DNA of 64,000 bases, taken from NCBI RefSeq assembly GCF_008086045.1, contig NZ_VSEY01000012.1:1-64000 (forward strand). The letters are read 5' to 3'. Of the stretch, positions 59,116 through 64,000 are shown piece after piece (the stretch's first letter is position 1; each line of letters begins with the position of its first letter). The notes below the pieces were generated by a model. It was not told the DNA's origin and searched no databases. It saw only the letters and a list, made by a program, of their open reading frames with translations. The position numbers were made by a program, and so were the translations under genes. Origin of the DNA: Nonomuraea sp. PA05 (lineage in GTDB: Bacteria; Actinomycetota; Actinomycetes; Streptosporangiales; Streptosporangiaceae).

Positions 59116-59868
59116 ATGATCGGCCGGTTCGAGGGCAGGGCGGCCCTGGTCACCGGCGCGGCTTCGGGCATCGGCGCGGCCACCGCCCGCCGCCTGGCCG
59201 CCGAGGGGGCGCGGGTGCTGCTGGCCGACATCGCCGGCGAGCAGGGCCGCGAAGTGGCCGCCGCGATCGGCGAACGGGCCGCCTTCGTGCACCTGGACGT
59301 CGCCTCCGCCCGCGACTGGGCCGCCTGTCTCGACGAAGTGCGTGACCGGTTCGGCCGCCTGGACGTGCTGCACGCCAACGGCCCAGGCCGGGTCGTGCCC
59401 GCCCGCCCCGCGCACGAGATGCCGGAGGCAGACTGGGACCTGCAGATCGACGTCTCGCTCAAGGCGGCCTACCTGGCGGCGCGCACGTTCTGCCCGCTGC
59501 TGGCCGAGACCGCCGGCGCGCTCGTCATCACCTCCTCGGTGCACGCCCAGACCGGCGTCCCCGGCTGCGCGCCCTACGCCGCCGCCAAGGGCGGCCTGCA
59601 GTCACTGACCAGGCAGCTCGCCGTCGAGTACGCCCCGCGCGTCCGCGTCAACGCGGTCGTGCCCGGCCCGATCATGAGCCCCGCCTGGGACGGCATCGGC
59701 GAGCAGGGCCGGGCCGCGACCATCGCGGAGACCCCGGCGGGCCGGTTCGGCACCCCCGACGAGGTGGCCGCGGCCGTCGCGTTCCTCGCCGCTCCGGAGG
59801 CGTCCTTCGTCACCGGCGCCTGCCTGAACGTCGACGGCGGCTGGAGCATCTCCACCACCTCCTCCTAG
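59116..59868 (+). CDS. Short-chain dehydrogenase/reductase, candidate galactose dehydrogenase
   Basis: A 250-residue classical SDR: cofactor loop GAASGIG (14-20), acidic D38 in LLADIA favouring NAD, S141, Y154 and K158 of the active site (SSVHAQTG, PYAAAKGG). Lying directly before galactonate dehydratase, it most likely oxidises D-galactose to galactonolactone, or another sugar alcohol. The 52 bp before it contain an imperfect duplication of the GGCCGC...GGGCGGCGATGA segment. Confidence 0.85.
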   Translation: MIGRFEGRAALVTGAASGIGAATARRLAAEGARVLLADIAGEQGREVAAAIGERAAFVHLDVASARDWAACLDEVRDRFGRLDVLHANGPGRVVPARPAHEMPEADWDLQIDVSLKAAYLAARTFCPLLAETAGALVITSSVHAQTGVPGCAPYAAAKGGLQSLTRQLAVEYAPRVRVNAVVPGPIMSPAWDGIGEQGRAATIAETPAGRFGTPDEVAAAVAFLAAPEASFVTGACLNVDGGWSISTTSS

Positions 59869-59879
59869 AACGGACCTTC

Positions 59880-61025
59880 ATGAAGATCGTCTCCATGGAC
59901 ACCTTCCTCGTCCCGCCCCGCTGGCTGTTCCTGCGGATCCGCACCGACGAGGGCGTCACCGGCTGGGGCGAGCCGGTCGTCGAGGGCCGGGCCGAGACCG
60001 TCCGGGCCGCCGTCGCCGAGCTGGCCGACCACCTGATCGGCGAGGACCCGCTGCGCATCGAGGACCACTGGCAGGTGCTCACCAAGGGCGGCTTCTACCG
60101 GGGCGGCCCGGTGCTGTCCAGCGCGGTCGCCGGCATCGACCAGGCGCTGTGGGACATCGCGGGCAAGGCGGCCGGGCTGCCGGTGCACCAGTTGCTGGGC
60201 GGCCCCGTCCGGGAGAAGGCCCGCATGTACGCCTGGATCGGCGGCGACCGGCCCGCCGAGGTGGCCGAGCTGGCGGCGGCCCAGATCGAGGCCGGGTTCA
60301 CCGCCGTCAAGATGAACGGCTCCGGCGAGCTGACCGCGATCGACACCCCGGCCCGCACCATGGAGGTCGTCCAGCGCGTCGCCGCCGTGCGCGAGGTGAT
60401 CGGCGAGCACCACGACCTGGTGGTGGACCTGCACGGCCGGGCCTCCACCGCCATGGCCAGGCGGCTGCTGCCGCTGCTGGAGCCGTACCTGCCGCTGTTC
60501 GTGGAGGAGGCGGTGCTGCCCGAGCACTCGCGCAACCTGGCCGCGCTCGCCGCGAGCACCTCCATCCCGCTCGCCACCGGCGAGCGGCTGTACTCGCGGT
60601 GGGACTTCCGCGACGTCATCGGGCACGGCATCGCGGTCGCCCAGCCGGACGTGAGCCACGCCGGCGGAATCTCGGAGGTCCGCCGGATCGCCGCCATGGC
60701 CGAGACCTACGACGTCACCATGGCCCCGCACTGCCCGCTCGGCCCCATCTCGCTGGCCGCCAGCCTGCAGCTCGCCTTCGCCGTCCCCAACTTCCTCATC
60801 CAGGAGCAGAGCGTCGGCATCCACTACAACGAGGGCAACGACGTCCTGGACTACCTCGTCGATCCCGCCCCGCTGACCTTCCCCGGCGGGTACGCCGGCC
60901 GCACCACCCGGCCCGGGCTCGGCATCGAGGTCGACGAGGGCGAGGTGGAGCGGATGGCGCGGCGGGGGCACCGCTGGCGCAGCCCGCTGTGGCGGCACCC
61001 TGACGGCTCCTTCGCCGAGTGGTGA
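59880..61025 (+). CDS. dgoD: D-galactonate dehydratase
   Basis: A 381-residue enolase-superfamily dehydratase making 2-keto-3-deoxygalactonate. Metal ligands D183, E209 and E235 and catalytic H185 (VDLHGR) and H284 (APHCPLGP) sit at almost the same numbers as in E. coli DgoD. Conserved IVSMDTFLVPPRWLFLRI and GEDPLRIEDHW also fit. It follows the SDR gene by 11 bp. A D-arabinonate or other acid-sugar specificity cannot be excluded, but the neighbouring genes favour galactonate. Confidence 0.92.
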   Translation: MKIVSMDTFLVPPRWLFLRIRTDEGVTGWGEPVVEGRAETVRAAVAELADHLIGEDPLRIEDHWQVLTKGGFYRGGPVLSSAVAGIDQALWDIAGKAAGLPVHQLLGGPVREKARMYAWIGGDRPAEVAELAAAQIEAGFTAVKMNGSGELTAIDTPARTMEVVQRVAAVREVIGEHHDLVVDLHGRASTAMARRLLPLLEPYLPLFVEEAVLPEHSRNLAALAASTSIPLATGERLYSRWDFRDVIGHGIAVAQPDVSHAGGISEVRRIAAMAETYDVTMAPHCPLGPISLAASLQLAFAVPNFLIQEQSVGIHYNEGNDVLDYLVDPAPLTFPGGYAGRTTRPGLGIEVDEGEVERMARRGHRWRSPLWRHPDGSFAEW

Positions 61026-61078
61026 CGGACCCGCGCTGGACGCCGGTGCCGGTCTGGTTCCTCATGAGGGAGCGACCG

Positions 61079-61095
61079 CAGCACCGTGGGTGCTG
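61079..61095. terminator. Small hairpin after the galactonate operon
   Basis: CAGCACC and GGTGCTG form a 7-bp stem with a GTG loop in the gap between convergent genes. Weak without a T-run. Confidence 0.3.
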
Positions 61096-61149
61096 ATCGA
61101 GACGCACGCCGTCAAGCCGCTCGTCCACGGGCGGAGGCACGGGCACCCG

Positions 61150-61620
61150 TCAGGACGTGACGGCGCGGATCTCCGTCACGGTGAACGCGTCCACGATGTT
61201 CCGGTTGTCGAGCAGGAACCCGACCAGCCCGGCGATCGCCTCCGTGCCCGTGGCCGCCCGCGACTGCCCGCTGAGGAGGTAGACCAGCGGGGTGGACGGC
61301 TGGTCGAGCGCGAAGCGATCGCCGTGGCGGCGCACGTCCTTGAGTACTCTGATCGGCACGGGTCGCTCCGAGGTGAACCACACCGCGATCGTCCACGTCG
61401 GCAACGCCGGATCCGCCTGGGAGAAGGCGTGGTAGCAGGCGACACAGCCGTTGCCGGCGTGCGATCCGTGCGGGCAGATCCAGGGGGCCGCGTCCGTGGC
61501 CGACTGGCCGCGCGAGCCCAGCTTCGCCTCGCTGACCCGGCGGCCTGACAGCCGCGCCGGCTGCTCGGACGGGGAGACGGGACGGGTGGCGATGATCGCA
61601 CCTCCTTCCTTTGCCGACAT
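61150..61620 (-). CDS. Hypothetical protein with a cysteine/histidine cluster
   Basis: A 156-residue protein I do not recognise. Residues about 49-63 read CPHGSHAGNGCVACYH, a possible zinc site (CxH...CxxC). The C-terminal half is beta-rich (TWTIAVWFTSERPVPIRVLK) with TPLVYLLSGQSRAATGTEAI. No signal peptide. Divergent from the AAA-LuxR gene at 61768. Confidence 0.6.
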   Translation of the reverse strand: MSAKEGGAIIATRPVSPSEQPARLSGRRVSEAKLGSRGQSATDAAPWICPHGSHAGNGCVACYHAFSQADPALPTWTIAVWFTSERPVPIRVLKDVRRHGDRFALDQPSTPLVYLLSGQSRAATGTEAIAGLVGFLLDNRNIVDAFTVTEIRAVTS

Positions 61621-61767
61621 GCGAAATGTCCCAGGTGACCCAGCCTACGCCGCCCGGGAGCGGGCGGAGGAGGACACCGCCCGGCCCCCATGGGAAAGGG
61701 CGGACCGGAAAGGGGATTTTGTGGTATTTGTGTGATCTAGGCCTTGGTCGAGCGGGGAACAGACGTG

Positions 61768-64000
61768 ATGCATCAGCGGCCGATGATCTCGCCGACGCTC
61801 GTCGGCCGCGCCGGTGAGCTGGCCCTCCTGACCGAGACCGTCTCCAACACCCCATCGGTGGCGGTGGTCGAGGGCGAGGCGGGCATGGGCAAGACCCGCC
61901 TGGTGGGCGAGCTGCCCCGCACCGGTCTCCGCGTCCTGACCGGCGGCTGCGCCAGGATCAGGGAGCCGTTCCCGCTGGGCCCGATCGTCGAGGCGCTGCG
62001 CGAGGTGCCCGACGACCTGACCGGCCTGTCACCGGTCGCGGGCGCGCTGCGCCCGCTCCTGCCGGAGCTGGCCGAGCGGCTGCCGGAGCCGCCCGAGCCG
62101 CTGGACGACCGCGCGGGCGAGCGCCACCGGGTGTTCCGCGGCCTGGGTGAGATCCTGCGCGCGCTGGGCCAGGCCGTGCTGGTGGTGGAGGATCTGCACT
62201 GGGCCGACGAGCAGACCGTGGAGTTCCTCGGCTACCTGCTGTCCGCCCCGCCGCCGGACCTGGCCGTGGTGCTGACCTACCGCGCCGAGGAGGCCTCGGC
62301 CGACCTGCGGGCGGTGACGGCCCGCCTGCCGCGGGCCGTCGCCCACGCCCGCGTACGGCTGGCGCCCATGGACGTGGCGCAGACCAGGGCGCTGGCGGCG
62401 GCGATCCTGGACGCCGAGGAGATCTCGCTGGATTTCGCCGAGCACCTGTGCGAGCGGGCCTCCGGCGTCCCGCTGGCGGTGCAGGAGCTGGTGGCGCTGC
62501 TGCGCCAGCGCGGGACGCTCATGCACCGGGGCGGCGAGTGGGCGCGCAGGACCATCGCCAGGCTGGACGTGCCGGCCGGGGTGCGCGACCCGGTGCTGGA
62601 GCGGGTGAGCCGCCTGTCGCCGCAGGCCGAGGCGGTGGTCAGGGCGGCCTCGGTGCTGCACGAGCCGATGCCCGTCGAGGTGCTGGCGGCCACCGCCCGC
62701 CTGCCGTACGAGAGCGCGCTGGACGGGCTGGACGAGGCGGTGGAGCACGGGCTGCTGGCCGCGCGCGGCGAGACGGCGGCGTTCAGGCACGTGCTGGCGG
62801 CGCAGGCGGTGTACGAGGACATCCCGGCGGCCAGGCGGCGCGACCTGCACGCGAGGGCCGCCACCGCGGTGGAGGTGATGCCGTCGGTGCCGCTGGGGCA
62901 ACTGGCGCACCACCACCGGCGCGCCGGGCACATGGCGGCCTGGGTGGAGGCCGCCGAACGGGCCGCCGACCAGGCGCGGCGGCTGGGCGACGACGCGGAG
63001 GTCGTCAGGATTCTGGAGGCGGTGCTGCGGCACGCCCCGTTGGAGGCGGAGCACCGCGGGCGGCTGACGGTCAAGCTCGGCTGGGCGGCCGAGGGGCTGC
63101 TGCACATCCCCGACGTCATCGATCTGCTGGCGCTGGCGCTGGACCAGGTCTCCGCACCGGTGACGCGCGCCGAGCTGACCCTGCTGCTGCTCTATCTGAA
63201 GGACGCGACGGGACAGGGCTCCGGCTCCTGGTTCGAGGAGCTGGCCCCGGCGGTGGCGGACCTGGACGTCGAGGCCCAGCCCGAGCTGGCGGTGCGGATG
63301 ATGACCGTCCTGAGCATGGGGCGGGACGCCAGAACCGCCGACCGGCACTGGATGGACAGGACGCTGGCCGTCCTGCCCGCGGTCAGGAACACGCACCTGC
63401 AGATCTTCGTGCTCGGCAAGATCACCAGCAGTATGGTGCTGATGGGTGACCCGCGCTGGGTCGAGCTGATCGAGGAGGTGCGCGGGAGCCTCGGGCACCG
63501 GTCCTGGCACCGGGCGAAGGTCAACGCCTACTACTCGATCGGCTCCGCGCTGGCGTTCGTCGGTGACCACGTCCAGGCGCAGACGATCTTACGTGTAGCC
63601 CTGGAGAGCGCGGCCCCCCTGGCCGAGGTGAGCGGCGGGGACATGATCGACCGGTGCCGTTCCGCGCTGGCGGTGGCCGACTACTGCGCGGGTTCCTGGG
63701 ACGGGCTGACCACCGAGACGGCCCTGCTGGCCGAGCGGCTCAGCGAGCGGCCCAAGGACAGGTACGCGGCAGCGACCGTGGCCGCCTGCCTGGCGCTGGC
63801 CCGCACCGACGCGGCCGGCGCCGAGTCCGGCATCCGCCAGGTGATGACGGAGGTCCCGGGTATCGTGGACGAGACGTCGCTGCTGGTCACCGCGCTGCTG
63901 CGGCAGGCCGTCGCGCGCGGCGAGCCCGGCGGGACGGTGGCGGAGGTCCTGCCGCTGGTCGAGTCGTGGTTCGAGCGCGGCCTGCGGCCCTCGGAGGTGC
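61768..64000 (+). CDS. AAA-type LuxR regulator, 3' end outside the window
   Basis: A large ATP-dependent regulator running off the right edge after about 744 residues. It starts MHQRPMISPTLVGRAGELAL, with Walker A GEAGMGKTR (36-44), Walker B LVVEDLHWADE and the following helical repeats. The C-terminal LuxR HTH, if present, is beyond the window. ATG 61768 follows GGGGAA; ATG 61783 is possible. Related to the truncated regulator at 42998-44983 but clearly a different gene. Confidence 0.88.
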   Translation, partial: MHQRPMISPTLVGRAGELALLTETVSNTPSVAVVEGEAGMGKTRLVGELPRTGLRVLTGGCARIREPFPLGPIVEALREVPDDLTGLSPVAGALRPLLPELAERLPEPPEPLDDRAGERHRVFRGLGEILRALGQAVLVVEDLHWADEQTVEFLGYLLSAPPPDLAVVLTYRAEEASADLRAVTARLPRAVAHARVRLAPMDVAQTRALAAAILDAEEISLDFAEHLCERASGVPLAVQELVALLRQRGTLMHRGGEWARRTIARLDVPAGVRDPVLERVSRLSPQAEAVVRAASVLHEPMPVEVLAATARLPYESALDGLDEAVEHGLLAARGETAAFRHVLAAQAVYEDIPAARRRDLHARAATAVEVMPSVPLGQLAHHHRRAGHMAAWVEAAERAADQARRLGDDAEVVRILEAVLRHAPLEAEHRGRLTVKLGWAAEGLLHIPDVIDLLALALDQVSAPVTRAELTLLLLYLKDATGQGSGSWFEELAPAVADLDVEAQPELAVRMMTVLSMGRDARTADRHWMDRTLAVLPAVRNTHLQIFVLGKITSSMVLMGDPRWVELIEEVRGSLGHRSWHRAKVNAYYSIGSALAFVGDHVQAQTILRVALESAAPLAEVSGGDMIDRCRSALAVADYCAGSWDGLTTETALLAERLSERPKDRYAAATVAACLALARTDAAGAESGIRQVMTEVPGIVDETSLLVTALLRQAVARGEPGGTVAEVLPLVESWFERGLRPSEV

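Overview
The window is high-GC DNA with strong GC third-position bias, actinobacterial signal peptides, many SARP, AAA-type LuxR, TetR, PadR and GntR regulators, and several ricin-type (CBM13) secreted hydrolases. This fits a soil actinomycete, most likely a member of the Streptosporangiales such as Nonomuraea; the genus is an inference from gene style only. I saw no rRNA, tRNA, CRISPR array or intact insertion sequence.

Layout. 1-6159 is a hemicellulose locus: a leftward operon CE1 esterase > GH43 > GH27 (cut by the window edge), divergent from a GH10 xylanase. A perfect LacI-type palindrome lies in front of the esterase and GAAA-N-TTTC boxes lie in front of the xylanase. 6305-18819 holds small accessory genes: SRPBCC, MerR, two serine beta-lactamase-like hydrolases (one with an extra N-terminal domain), an APH-type kinase, TetR and PadR regulators with visible operators, an STAS protein, membrane proteins and an unrecognised HEXXH protein. 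18932-37031 is regulator-rich: a GntR-TetR double-HTH protein, a SARP between two seven-bladed-propeller lactonase-like genes, DUF4132, a TetR/aldo-keto reductase pair, AraC, an acyl-CoA ligase, a nitronate monooxygenase-like protein, a LysR gene that has lost its DNA-binding end, two alpha/beta hydrolases and an XRE/NB-ARC/TPR regulator.

39886-42497 is a compact candidate RiPP cassette, transcribed leftward: an MFS exporter, then a 23-residue peptide whose start lies inside the exporter gene behind a near-perfect Shine-Dalgarno, then a strong hairpin, then a ThiF/E1-like enzyme with an N-terminal RRE-like domain and a four-cysteine zinc site. Just beyond it lies a rearrangement scar: an MmyB-type regulator fragment abuts an AAA-LuxR regulator truncated before its HTH.

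45179-49430 encodes a small secreted protein and a 1243-residue secreted protein combining a beta-helix domain, a CdtB-like nuclease domain with all the expected catalytic residues, and a C-terminal lectin-like region. It resembles a one-chain cytolethal distending toxin.

49661-61025 is a nearly complete beta-galactoside utilisation locus: GH35 beta-galactosidase, KDPGal-type aldolase, PfkB sugar kinase, FadR-type repressor, ABC sugar importer (no ATPase), a cellulase-like hydrolase, an SDR and a galactonate dehydratase. Together these outline import, hydrolysis and the De Ley-Doudoroff oxidative galactose route. The window ends inside another AAA-LuxR regulator gene.

Three unrelated genes (AraC, PfkB kinase, truncated LuxR) carry in-frame GC-rich tandem repeats with units of 24, 24 and 15 bp.
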